Source of the DNA: Nocardiopsis gilva YIM 90087
GTDB lineage: Bacteria; Actinomycetota; Actinomycetes; Streptosporangiales; Streptosporangiaceae
Assembly (NCBI RefSeq): GCF_002263495.1
Contig: NZ_CP022753.1
Location: forward strand, 4,774,001-4,838,000
DNA length: 64,000 bases
Reading direction: 5' to 3'
Position numbers and translations under genes: made by a program
In this document: positions 27,359 through 35,117 of the stretch, piece after piece
Layout of the letters: the number at the start of each line of letters is the position of its first letter
Numbering within the stretch: position 1 is the stretch's first letter
Notes under the pieces: model-generated
Told to the model about the DNA's origin: nothing
Seen by the model: only the letters and a program-made list of their open reading frames with translations
Database searches by the model: none

Positions 27359-27559
27359 CGTTTGTCGGACCGACACTCAACCGGCGCAATGCCCTTGTCC
27401 AGGGCCCTGGCGGGCCGTCCACGTTGAGCCTGATCCGGCGGGTCCACCCACGGACGCCTGGTCGAAGAAGCCGTTTGCCGACCGGTCAATCCCGTCCGTC
27501 GTCGTCATCGCCGTGCTGCTCTACCGATGACCGAGGCGCAGGGGCCAAGTTCACCACCC

Positions 27560-27716
27560 GGGCGTGCATAGCCCCACTCCGTGCCGCCTCTGCGCTTCAA
27601 CGGGTGTGCCGTGTGATCAGCATCGGATGCGGCGGTTATTGAGTCTGGCCGTCATCGGCGGTGATCTTGACCAGGGTCTTCTGGCTGTTACCGGTGATCG
27701 TGTCGGTGACCTGACG
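27560..27716 (-). pseudogene. Decayed Hint-domain fragment of a polymorphic toxin
   Basis: Reading leftward from 27716 the frame gives RQVTDTITGNSQKTLVKIT, then ADDGQTQ and a TAA stop at 27636-27638. This closely matches the Hint domains of the toxin genes at 48-50 kb (RQVTAPIEGQGEKTLVKIT) and 54.8-56.6 kb. Past the stop a shifted frame still shows HTAHPL and TEWGYARPGGELGP, echoing the HPFW and EWVxAxxLxPG steps. No intact gene is present. The rest of the 27359-27961 gap shows nothing I can recognise. Confidence 0.6.
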
Positions 27717-27961
27717 CGCTCCTCTTCGGCCTGCCCACCGACGTGAAATCGCTATTCATGAGCGCGAGTGCCCGCGCCGGAGGCACCCGGAGGCTGCCCG
27801 CTGGGCTCACTCTCTCTGCCTCCGGCGCCTCTGCTCGGTCCCAGCGACACCGCTACGGCCCCTGTCTCGTGGCGACTGGGACCGGATTCGCGGCTGCGCT
27901 CACGCTGATCGTGCGCGGGTGGCGCTGACCTACCTCGGCCGTAAAGAGCTGCTTTCCGCTG

Positions 27962-28219
27962 CTACTCGCTATCTCCGGGACGTGCCGACACGAACGTTCC
28001 CCTCTGCGGGACGGTGTAGACGTATCCCTCATCACGGAGGTAGCGAACCGCGCGGCGGGCAGTATCCCTGGCGACGCCCCAGCGCTGGATCATCGTTGCT
28101 TCCGAAGGGATCGGCCGGTTCGGTTGCAGAACCCCGCGCTCGATCTCACCAATGATGACGGCCGCAATCTGCCGGTAGGGCGGAGTCGGCGCATCGTAGT
28201 CGATCTCATCCTCGGACAT
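27962..28219 (-). CDS. Short GntR-type winged-helix regulator
   Basis: An 85-residue protein that is essentially one GntR DNA-binding domain: YRQIAAVIIGEIERGVLQPN, then IPSEATMIQRWGVARDTARR and AVRYLRDEGYVYTVPQRGTF. There is no effector domain. Such short GntR proteins are common in actinomycete accessory regions. It is divergent from three tiny coupled genes, with a 156-base shared control region, and may repress both. Confidence 0.85.
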   Translation of the reverse strand: MSEDEIDYDAPTPPYRQIAAVIIGEIERGVLQPNRPIPSEATMIQRWGVARDTARRAVRYLRDEGYVYTVPQRGTFVSARPGDSE

Positions 28220-28296
28220 GCGCCAGACGGTAGATGACTGCCTTCAAATATCCACAGATCCATACGTCGGTAGACGAGGGTATAGGAGTTGCCTTA

Positions 28297-28310
28297 CTGT
28301 CGATTGACAG
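28297..28310. promoter_or_regulatory. Candidate operator CTGTC-N4-GACAG
   Basis: A small perfect inverted repeat lies between the divergent GntR and tiny-gene starts, next to an AT-rich stretch with TATAGG. The position suits a GntR operator; not proven. Confidence 0.35.
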
Positions 28311-28375
28311 AAGAAGACCCCGGCGACGAAGGCCCTCGTCCCGGGGCATGGCCCCACTCGCGCAAGGAGTGAGAC

Positions 28376-28516
28376 ATGTCCATCCTGCCATCGCGGCGAT
28401 CCCGCCGCGTCCGCCCCTACATCAGCGCGCTGGAAGCCCGCCGCTCCATCGAGGAGCGCCGCTTCCGGCAGTTCGCCGGACGGGTCTCCCTGCGGACCAT
28501 GGAGGTCACCCGATGA
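28376..28516 (+). CDS. Tiny basic protein, first of three coupled genes
   Basis: A 46-residue protein (MSILPSRRSRRVRPYISALE...) with a strong AAGGAG site 7 bases before the ATG. It is arginine-rich throughout and has no cysteine or membrane helix. Its stop overlaps the next start as ATGA. I do not recognise the family; the good ribosome site and coupling support it as a real gene. Confidence 0.6.
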   Translation: MSILPSRRSRRVRPYISALEARRSIEERRFRQFAGRVSLRTMEVTR

Positions 28517-28734
28517 CCTCCAACATCACGCGGGCCGTGCGCGGTGACTTCAGCGTCACCTATGACCCCGAACTGCCCCTCATGCTCTGCTTCACCGTGC
28601 GCGGGCTTGGCGGGCGGATCGTACGCCTGCGCTGCCCCTACTTCGAGGCCCACCGCGCCCTGGTCCGCGAATGCGGGTTCACCAAAGCCGAGGCGTCCCG
28701 GTTCCTCGACCAGGCGATCGGAGACCAGTCGTGA
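28513..28734 (+). CDS. Small protein, second of three coupled genes
   Basis: A 73-residue soluble protein with a likely beta-rich first half (FSVTYDPELPLMLCFTVRGL) and a helical second half (CGFTKAEASRFLDQAIGDQS). It is joined to both neighbours by 4-base overlaps, ATGA upstream and GTGA downstream. Function unknown. Confidence 0.6.
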   Translation: MTSNITRAVRGDFSVTYDPELPLMLCFTVRGLGGRIVRLRCPYFEAHRALVRECGFTKAEASRFLDQAIGDQS

Positions 28735-28943
28735 CCAATACGAACAACGACCCACTCCTCCGCCTGCTCCGCGAGCACTACGGCCACCGGTGGACCATCC
28801 GCCGCACCGAAAACCTGTGGGTCGCCACCGCTAACGACCCCGAGGCCGACCACGCGCCCACGATCATCCAGTCAGACGTCAACGAATTTCTCTACGACCT
28901 GGAGAACCCGCCTGCACGAGCGGCCAAGACCTGCAACGGCTGA
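28731..28943 (+). CDS. Small protein, third of three coupled genes
   Basis: A 70-residue acidic protein starting at GTG 28731 inside the preceding stop (GTGA). Segments LLRLLREHYGHRWTIRRTEN and DVNEFLYDLENPP suggest a compact alpha/beta domain. Function unknown. A 12-bp hairpin follows its stop. Confidence 0.6.
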   Translation: MTNTNNDPLLRLLREHYGHRWTIRRTENLWVATANDPEADHAPTIIQSDVNEFLYDLENPPARAAKTCNG

Positions 28944-28956
28944 GCAGGAACTGCCC

Positions 28957-28987
28957 GGTCCCCGTCGCCCCACCAGCGGCGGGGACC
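28957..28987 (+). terminator. Terminator of the tiny-gene operon
   Basis: Arms 28957-28968 and 28976-28987 form 12 pairs with one G-T, followed by TTCTC. The stretch from here to 29407 shows no convincing gene. Confidence 0.7.
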
Positions 28988-29407
28988 TTCTCGACGCCCC
29001 AGACCGGTGTGGGCTGCGCAGTTTCTCTGGAGCGCAGAAGACCCGACGTCGTGTTCGCATCTCCTAACCGACCGATCGCTCTACCCCCACCCCCCGGAGA
29101 AGAGCAGGCATCCCCCACGTGAACCGCGGCCCTTACTGACCGGGCACATTCCGGAGGAGAAGATCGGCGCATGCCGTCGCTTCCGTCCCCCTGTCCACAG
29201 GGCGACCACACCCGCTTCACGCCCTGATCGGCCTTCATTACGATAAGAATTCGATCCGCCGCACGAGCCCTGTGAGATCGCGGCACTGGGAACCACCTCC
29301 GCATGACCTCGCCGTCCAAGCGCCTATCTCGAGGGGCTTGCAAGGTGACCTTCTCCCGTCCCGGGCGCCCCGGCACCGTACCGTCCCGCACGCCAGCGGA
29401 AGCCACC

Positions 29408-30691
29408 GTGCGCACGGGGCCCACCGCCGCCGTTGCGCTGCTGGTCGATATCCCGGCCACCGGACAGCTCGGGGACACGTGTGCCCGCCGCTTCCCTCTC
29501 CCCCGCGATAGCCGCCGCATATTCTCGGCGAAGTCCTCTGGAGCGGTCGGCCTCGACACCAGCGCGGAGTTCATCGATTTCGCCACCGAGCGGATCGGCG
29601 AGGGTCAGAAGGTCATCGCCCTCTACCCGACATGGCGCGCGGAAGCGGCCGAACGCACCATCCACTTCGCCCGGGGAGCGCTGCGCACCGACCACATCGC
29701 CGCCGTCGGCCTGGACCTGTCACCACTCGCCATGTCTTTGCTCGCAGATCAGCTCGCGTACCTCGCGCCGTATCTGTCCGCCGGGCTGACCGCGGCGATG
29801 GCCACCGAACTCCCCAAACACATGCTGGCCGGCGCCTGGCTACGCAGTGTCGGGTCGCTCGCCACCCTGCCGACCTCGATCAGCCAGCACCTCGGCTCCT
29901 ATGTCCCCGGCGTCGCCTTCATGGCCTACTGCGCACCGGAACAGCGCGTCCGTCAGGTCCGCCAGGGTGCAGACCTCGCCGACGGCATCCCCCACCACCC
30001 GCAGACGCCCACGCAGGTGCTCTATTCGGTCCCCGAAGGTCTGCGCACCACGTTCCTGAACGACGATCTGCTCCCCGCCCTGGCCCCGGACCGCTCACTG
30101 CCGCTGCCCCCGCAGCCACTGGCCACCGAGTACTGGGGAACATCGGGCCACATCGACTTCGTCGCGTTCAGCGCACACCCTTGCGCACTCTCCGACACCC
30201 TCACCGAGCTCGCCTCGACCATCTGCACCTGGTGCCGCGAACGGATCACCACCCGCGTCTGCCCGTTCTGCCACGCGGCCAACCGTCCGCCCCGCAAGCT
30301 GCAACGAAGCATGCCCCACCCCCGCAGCCGCTCCCTCGCTCCAAGTACGACCGCTCCAACCTGCCGAACGCCCACCCCGCTGGAACCAGCACCATTGGAG
30401 CAGCTGCAACAACGGGAGCCACAGGAGCCGCCGCCCCTGCCGACCTGCCCTTCCCCGGACGGCGAGGAAGAACCCGTCCCAGTCAGCATTAGCAGCCGTA
30501 TGGAGGCCATCCGCCTCCGCGCCCGGGCGTCCCACGCGCCCCTAACGTCACTCCCCGAGCGGCTCCCGAAACCACCAGAGCCCTCCCCGGTTCCGCCACC
30601 CCGAATAGGCCATGACCAGGGAATTCAGCACAGAAATCCACCCTCGGCACTGCCCATGGCACCAAATGGACGTCGGGATCGCACCCCCTGA
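29408..30691 (+). CDS. Tad-locus-associated zinc-ribbon protein, copy 1
   Basis: A 427-residue protein. The start is set at GTG 29408 because the text from here (VRTGPTAAVALLVDIPATG) aligns with the chosen start of the paralogue at 31045; the frame is open to an ATG at 29303. The conserved core holds GQKVIALYPTW, TDHIAAVGLDLSPLAMSLLA and DQLAYLAPYLSAGL, then a two-CxxC zinc ribbon (CTWCRERITTRVCPFCHAAN, residues about 270-290). A Pro-rich tail of about 130 residues follows. No signal peptide or membrane helix. Function unknown; it lies next to the Tad pilus genes. A long hairpin follows. Confidence 0.7.
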   Translation: MRTGPTAAVALLVDIPATGQLGDTCARRFPLPRDSRRIFSAKSSGAVGLDTSAEFIDFATERIGEGQKVIALYPTWRAEAAERTIHFARGALRTDHIAAVGLDLSPLAMSLLADQLAYLAPYLSAGLTAAMATELPKHMLAGAWLRSVGSLATLPTSISQHLGSYVPGVAFMAYCAPEQRVRQVRQGADLADGIPHHPQTPTQVLYSVPEGLRTTFLNDDLLPALAPDRSLPLPPQPLATEYWGTSGHIDFVAFSAHPCALSDTLTELASTICTWCRERITTRVCPFCHAANRPPRKLQRSMPHPRSRSLAPSTTAPTCRTPTPLEPAPLEQLQQREPQEPPPLPTCPSPDGEEEPVPVSISSRMEAIRLRARASHAPLTSLPERLPKPPEPSPVPPPRIGHDQGIQHRNPPSALPMAPNGRRDRTP

Positions 30692-30706
30692 ACGCCGACA
30701 CCACCC

Positions 30707-30741
30707 CCCAAAGGCCGTATGATCCTGACGCGGCCTTTGGG
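30707..30741 (+). terminator. Hairpin between the zinc-ribbon paralogues
   Basis: CCCAAAGGCCG and its exact complement (30707-30717 and 30731-30741) form an 11-bp stem, and GACACC/GGTGTC just outside extends it. The stretch from 30742 to 31044 holds no gene and is AT-richer, so probably carries the Tad operon promoter. Confidence 0.7.
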
Positions 30742-31044
30742 TCGGTGTCTCAGCGTCCCGCAAGTGATGACGCCCATGGGCAGCAACCTCGCGCTACACA
30801 ATCGTGACAATATGTCCACAATTGGCCATACTTGAACCGAGGGTCACGATTCCAAGTGCAATTCGAACGATTTTCCGGTAAACCATAACCCTATGTGACA
30901 TGCGCCCCCGCTGAGACCCGCTCAGGGGCGAACTGCCGTGGCGTCAACCAGTGGCAGCGCCCTACGCTGTCTCAGCGGATTCGCAGGTGGCCTACTGCGC
31001 CCCAACACCGAAGCACGACCCCCATCCCCCGGGAGCCACGCAAA

Positions 31045-32115
31045 GTGTCCACCGACCCTTCCAGGTCTCACTGCGTTGTCGCTCTGCTCGCTGACATCCC
31101 CACTACCGGACACCTCGGGGATGCGCAGGCCGAGCGCTTCACCTTGAAGGGTGACGACCTCGCCGCCCGGTCCGCCGGTTTCCTCGACTTCTCGGCTCGG
31201 CACCTCGCCGCAGGCAGGAAAGTCATCGCGCTCTACCCGCAATGGCACTCAGAGGAAGCTGAGCGCGCCGTCCAGTTTGCCCGCCTCTCTCTGGGTACGG
31301 ACCACATCGCCGGCATCGACGTCGATATCGCGCCGCTGGCCCTATCCCTCATGGCTGACCAGCTCGCCTATCTAGCCCCTTACCTCCCGTCCGGTTTGGT
31401 GGCCTCCCTCGTTGATGAGTTGCCGCAGCACATGCTGTCCGGCGGGTGGATGAAGAGCGTTAGTGGATTGTCGACGATCCCCATCACCCTCAAGCAGCAT
31501 GTTGGCTCCTACCTGCCGACGACCACGTTTCTGGCCTTCTGCACACCGGTCAAACGTGTCGGCAGGGTGAAGGATGACAACCCCGCGCCAAACATTCCGC
31601 AACGGCCGATGGAGCCGGTGCAGATCCTCGTCAGCGCGCCGGAGAAGGTTGAGCACTCCGACTTCAACGACCAGTTCATTCCCTCGCTTGGTTGCCAGAT
31701 GGCGGGCGGCCTCCCAGAGCAGCCGCTGGGGTGGAAGTACTGGGGGACTACCAAATACGTGGAGTTCGTGGCGTTCAGCGCCCACCCCCAGGCACTGACG
31801 CACCCGGTGAAAAGCATCCGCGCCACCCCGTGCCTGTGGTGCCGTGAACCGATCTCCGCTGGAGTGATCTGCCGATTCTGCCGCGGAGCCAACCAGCTGC
31901 CCGCAGGTCGGCCGCCGAAACAGGGCGCGGATGTACCCGCACCTCCGGCGAAGACGACTGGAGAACACATTCGACCGTCCTGGGTCGCCCAACAGTCGAG
32001 TTCGGCTGACGGCCGTACCCAACGTCCCCCGGCCCGACAAGGCAACACCGGCACAGGGCCGCAGTCACAGTCAACCGATCCAGCGGATTCCACACCCCCT
32101 GCCCCCCGAAGCTAA
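31045..32115 (+). CDS. Tad-locus-associated zinc-ribbon protein, copy 2
   Basis: A 356-residue paralogue of the preceding gene. GTG 31045 has a GGGAG site and gives VSTDPSRSHCVVALLADIPT, matching copy 1. The core motifs are GRKVIALYPQW, TDHIAGIDVDIAPLALSLMA and DQLAYLAPYLPSGL, with a C-terminal zinc ribbon CLWCREPISAGVICRFCRGAN and a low-complexity tail. It is 17 bases upstream of the CpaB gene and so heads the Tad operon. The repeated DQLAYLAPYL helix suggests a binding partner inside the pilus machinery; its function is not known. Confidence 0.72.
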   Translation: MSTDPSRSHCVVALLADIPTTGHLGDAQAERFTLKGDDLAARSAGFLDFSARHLAAGRKVIALYPQWHSEEAERAVQFARLSLGTDHIAGIDVDIAPLALSLMADQLAYLAPYLPSGLVASLVDELPQHMLSGGWMKSVSGLSTIPITLKQHVGSYLPTTTFLAFCTPVKRVGRVKDDNPAPNIPQRPMEPVQILVSAPEKVEHSDFNDQFIPSLGCQMAGGLPEQPLGWKYWGTTKYVEFVAFSAHPQALTHPVKSIRATPCLWCREPISAGVICRFCRGANQLPAGRPPKQGADVPAPPAKTTGEHIRPSWVAQQSSSADGRTQRPPARQGNTGTGPQSQSTDPADSTPPAPRS

Positions 32116-32132
32116 GAACGGAAAGCAAGCGT

Positions 32133-32903
32133 ATGAACCCCCGTCAGCGGCGCGGCATCCTGCTGATGATCGTGGCCGGTATTGGAGCAGTGGCGGTCAC
32201 CTTCAGCGTGATGAGCTACGTAGCCACGCTCAACGCCGAGCTCGGCAGCTACCAGACAGTATTGCGGCTTACCCAGGATGTCCCCGCATACCAGCCGGTC
32301 ACTGCGGACATGGTCGAAGAGGCCAAGGTCCCTGCGAAGTTCTTCGAAAAGAGCTTCATCTCCGACCTGCAGGCTGACCTCGAACTCAAGCCCGGCGAGG
32401 TCCCGGTATCCGCCGCCGCGCTAGACAAGGGTCTCCTGCTGCAGAGCAGCATGCTCAGGCCAGCCCCCGATCTGAAGGCCGGGGAGCGCGAGATCGCGAT
32501 CATGGTTGATGCGGAGACAGGCGTGGCCGGCAAGGTCGGCCCTGGTTCCCGCGTGGACGTCTATGCCACGTTCAAGGGCGATCAGGAGAACCCGCCCTGC
32601 GCGGTGCGGGCACTCACCGACATTGAGGTGCTCGAGCTCGGCGTCGTCCGTTCCGAGGCCGAAGAAGAAAGCGGCACTCTGACCGGCAATGTCCCGGTCA
32701 CCTTCCGCCTCAACCCCGAGGACACCCTACGGCTCACCTACCTGGAGAGCTTCTCCAGCACCTTGCGGCTTGGGCTCGTGAGTGGAGAGGGCAGTGGTAA
32801 CCCCGGTAACGAAACGATGTGCAGCGCGGACATCGCCGAGGTCATTGGAGCTTCCGGCAAGAAGAGCGACGGCGATGATGAGCAGCAGAACGACCAGCCC
32901 TAG
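32133..32903 (+). CDS. cpaB: CpaB/RcpC-type Flp pilus assembly protein
   Basis: A 256-residue envelope protein with an N-terminal membrane helix (GILLMIVAGIGAVAVTFSVM) and a SAF-like region (LTQDVPAYQPVTADMVEEAK, LDKGLLLQSSMLRP). An RcpC/CpaB domain follows with ISIxVD-like text REIAIMVDAETGVAGKVGPG and SRVDVYATF. CpaB proteins support pilus assembly or gating at the cell surface. A C-terminal acidic/Gln tail (DGDDEQQNDQP) is unusual. The gene is the second of the Tad operon. Confidence 0.85.
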   Translation: MNPRQRRGILLMIVAGIGAVAVTFSVMSYVATLNAELGSYQTVLRLTQDVPAYQPVTADMVEEAKVPAKFFEKSFISDLQADLELKPGEVPVSAAALDKGLLLQSSMLRPAPDLKAGEREIAIMVDAETGVAGKVGPGSRVDVYATFKGDQENPPCAVRALTDIEVLELGVVRSEAEEESGTLTGNVPVTFRLNPEDTLRLTYLESFSSTLRLGLVSGEGSGNPGNETMCSADIAEVIGASGKKSDGDDEQQNDQP

Positions 32904-32945
32904 CTCACTGCCGCACCGCTGTTCGAGGATGGAGAACGACCGCAA

Positions 32946-34199
32946 ATGACCTACCAGGTGATGCTGGGCGCACCGACCGAGACGATCGAGTCGACCCTCA
33001 CCGCAGGTTTCGAGGAACTGGCCGACAGCCAGATCGTCAGCGTGCACCGCTCCTCAAAGGAGATCATCGACACGGTGCCCAAGCTGCCCAATCTCGACGT
33101 GGTGCTGATCCACGAAGAGCTCGGTCCGCTCCCCGTCCTGGACATCATCCGGGAGCTCTCACGTTCGCACCCGCAACTCGCCGTCATTCTCCTGGTCGAA
33201 GAGGTCCTGCCAGATACCTTCAACCAGGCGATGGAGGCGGGCGCGCGTGGTGTCCTCGCCACCAGTGCCACGGTCGAGGAGCTGAGCGCCCGGATCAGCA
33301 CAGCGGCCGACTGGTCACGGACACTGCGTCGCCACCTGGAGGCCGCCTCCCTCGACATCCCAGTCAGCGGGAGTCGTGGTTCGGTTGTCGCCCTGTCGGG
33401 CTCCAAAGGCGGTATCGGCACCACCACCACAGCGATCCAGCTCGCCATGGTGGCGGCCAAGGCCAAACGGTCGGTCTGCCTCGTCGACCTCGACCTGCAG
33501 TCGGGCGACGTTCCGAGCTTCATGGATCTCACCCACCGGCGCAGCATCGTCGATCTGGCTGAGGTCGCCGACAACATCAGCGCCGCAATGCTCTCGGACA
33601 CGCTGTACGTGCACCCGGATGGGATCCACATTCTGCTGGCGCCGGGCGAAGGCGAGCGGGGAGAAGACATGACCGCCAGCGCCGCCCGGCAGATCCTGGG
33701 CGCGCTGCGCTCCCGCTACGAGGTCGTCATCGTGGACTGCGGCGCCTACCTGACCGAGGCAAGCGCGATGGCGGTGGAGCTGGCGGACACCGCCATCGTC
33801 GTGGTCTCCCCCGACCTGCCGGCCATCCGCGGCGGACAACGCCTTGTCGCCATGTGGGAACGGTTGCAGGTACGTAAGAAAGACGAGGTCACCGCCCTCC
33901 TGACGCGCCACAGCCGAAAGAACGAGATCCAGCCGGACTTCGTTCGCAAGCTGCTGGGTACGCCGTTGTTCAAGCATGTCATCCCCGCCAACTATCGGGC
34001 GCTGGAAGAGGCCACCAACACCGGTGATCCACTGCGGATCAGCGACGATGGGCTCCGCAAGGCATTCCGTCTGGTCGCCGACGAAGTCGGACTTCTCGTC
34101 ACTCGCGCTTCAGAGACGGAGGAGCCGAACAGCGACGATCAGAAGACCGGTGGCAAGAAGACGAGCCTCAGCGGGCTGCTCAAGAAGGACAGCACATGA
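32946..34199 (+). CDS. cpaE: CpaE/TadZ-like pilus localisation ATPase
   Basis: A 417-residue protein with an atypical receiver-like N-terminal domain (residues 1-130, without a convincing phosphoacceptor Asp) and a MinD/ParA-type P-loop domain. The deviant Walker A reads SGSKGGIGTT at residues 151-160, and the ATPase continues with SVCLVDLDLQSGDVPSFMDL and EVVIVDCGAYLTEASAMAVE. The Lys of a canonical GKT is replaced by Thr, as in several TadZ proteins. It probably places the pilus machine at a cell site. Its stop overlaps the next start as ATGA. Confidence 0.87.
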   Translation: MTYQVMLGAPTETIESTLTAGFEELADSQIVSVHRSSKEIIDTVPKLPNLDVVLIHEELGPLPVLDIIRELSRSHPQLAVILLVEEVLPDTFNQAMEAGARGVLATSATVEELSARISTAADWSRTLRRHLEAASLDIPVSGSRGSVVALSGSKGGIGTTTTAIQLAMVAAKAKRSVCLVDLDLQSGDVPSFMDLTHRRSIVDLAEVADNISAAMLSDTLYVHPDGIHILLAPGEGERGEDMTASAARQILGALRSRYEVVIVDCGAYLTEASAMAVELADTAIVVVSPDLPAIRGGQRLVAMWERLQVRKKDEVTALLTRHSRKNEIQPDFVRKLLGTPLFKHVIPANYRALEEATNTGDPLRISDDGLRKAFRLVADEVGLLVTRASETEEPNSDDQKTGGKKTSLSGLLKKDST

Positions 34200-34591
34200 G
34201 GTCACGCACTCTGCGTAGGCGAAAGGGCGACAGCGGCGTCGCCCTGATCGAGTTCGCCTCCCTGGTACCGCTTCTCGGCTTGGCGCTGCTCCTTGTATGG
34301 CAGGTCGTACTCGTGGGATTGACCTCCATGTACGCCAGCCACGGCTCCGCCGAGGGAGCCCGGCAAGCAGCGGTCACCCCTTACTCCACCGACAAGATCG
34401 ACCGTGAGGCGCGGAAGCGCGTCGCTCCTCCCTGGAACGACGACGATGCGATGTCCGTCGAAGTCGTCGAGGATCCGGCCGACGGGTCCTTCGTCCAGGT
34501 TCGCATCAAGACACCCGCGGTACTGCCAGGATTCGACACCCCGTGGGAGATCGGGGCCGAGACCCGGATCGTCCCCGAGGGACGCTACTGA
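34196..34591 (+). CDS. tadE: TadE-type minor pseudopilin
   Basis: A 131-residue pseudopilin coupled to the CpaE gene. The type IVb prepilin leader is clear: basic RSRTLRRRKGDSG, the likely processing Gly, then VALIEFASLVPLLG with Glu at +5 and a membrane helix. The extracellular part is short, with SHGSAEGARQAAVTPYSTDK. TadE proteins are needed for Flp pilus assembly. Confidence 0.88.
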   Translation: MRSRTLRRRKGDSGVALIEFASLVPLLGLALLLVWQVVLVGLTSMYASHGSAEGARQAAVTPYSTDKIDREARKRVAPPWNDDDAMSVEVVEDPADGSFVQVRIKTPAVLPGFDTPWEIGAETRIVPEGRY

Positions 34592-34647
34592 CCGCGATTT
34601 CGTAACTCACCCAGCCACCACGGACAGAAAGGAGGTGACTCGAAGCC

Positions 34648-35028
34648 ATGGTGTCCCTCCCCTCCGCGCTCTCCCGCCGCCGGAGCAGCGACTCGGGTGC
34701 GCAGATGATCGAGTTCGCGGTCTACTTCCCAATTTTGCTGCTGTTCGTGACCCTCGTGATGGAAGTCTTCGCCTCGTTCACCGCCATCGAGCGCGTTGAA
34801 TCCGCGGCCCGTGCCGGAGCTCGGGTTGCCGGTGCCAGCGGTTACGGCGTGGCTGAGTCGACCGCACGTGCCTCCCTGCCCGACTGGCTGGACGATGCCG
34901 ACATCACCGCCGGCCCGAACGGCAGCGGAGGTGTGTACACGGAGGTGTCGGTGACGACACCCATCATGTGGAGCAATGCCCCCTTCAAGATCGAGCTCAA
35001 GCGTCGAGTCGAGATGCCCACCGTGTGA
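34648..35028 (+). CDS. TadE-like second minor pseudopilin
   Basis: A 126-residue pseudopilin with a near-complete Shine-Dalgarno site (AAGGAGGTGA) before its ATG. The leader RRRSSDSG is followed by AQMIEFAVYFPILLLF, again Glu at +5, and then SAARAGARVAGASGYG. The C-terminus is beta-rich (YTEVSVTTPIMW). It probably acts with the first TadE-type protein at the pilus base or tip. Confidence 0.87.
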   Translation: MVSLPSALSRRRSSDSGAQMIEFAVYFPILLLFVTLVMEVFASFTAIERVESAARAGARVAGASGYGVAESTARASLPDWLDDADITAGPNGSGGVYTEVSVTTPIMWSNAPFKIELKRRVEMPTV

Positions 35029-35117
35029 CGTAGGGGTCGATACACCTCTGCAGGGCCAGCGCCCCCGCGTCATCGAACGACAGACACCTCTGGCAGTAGC
35101 CCCAACCGAAGGACAGC

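Noticed and set aside
27240-28950. Possible integrative element inserted at tRNA-His
   Set aside because: The tRNA is followed by accessory-looking genes, but there is no integrase or excisionase and I found no second copy of the tRNA 3' end in the window.
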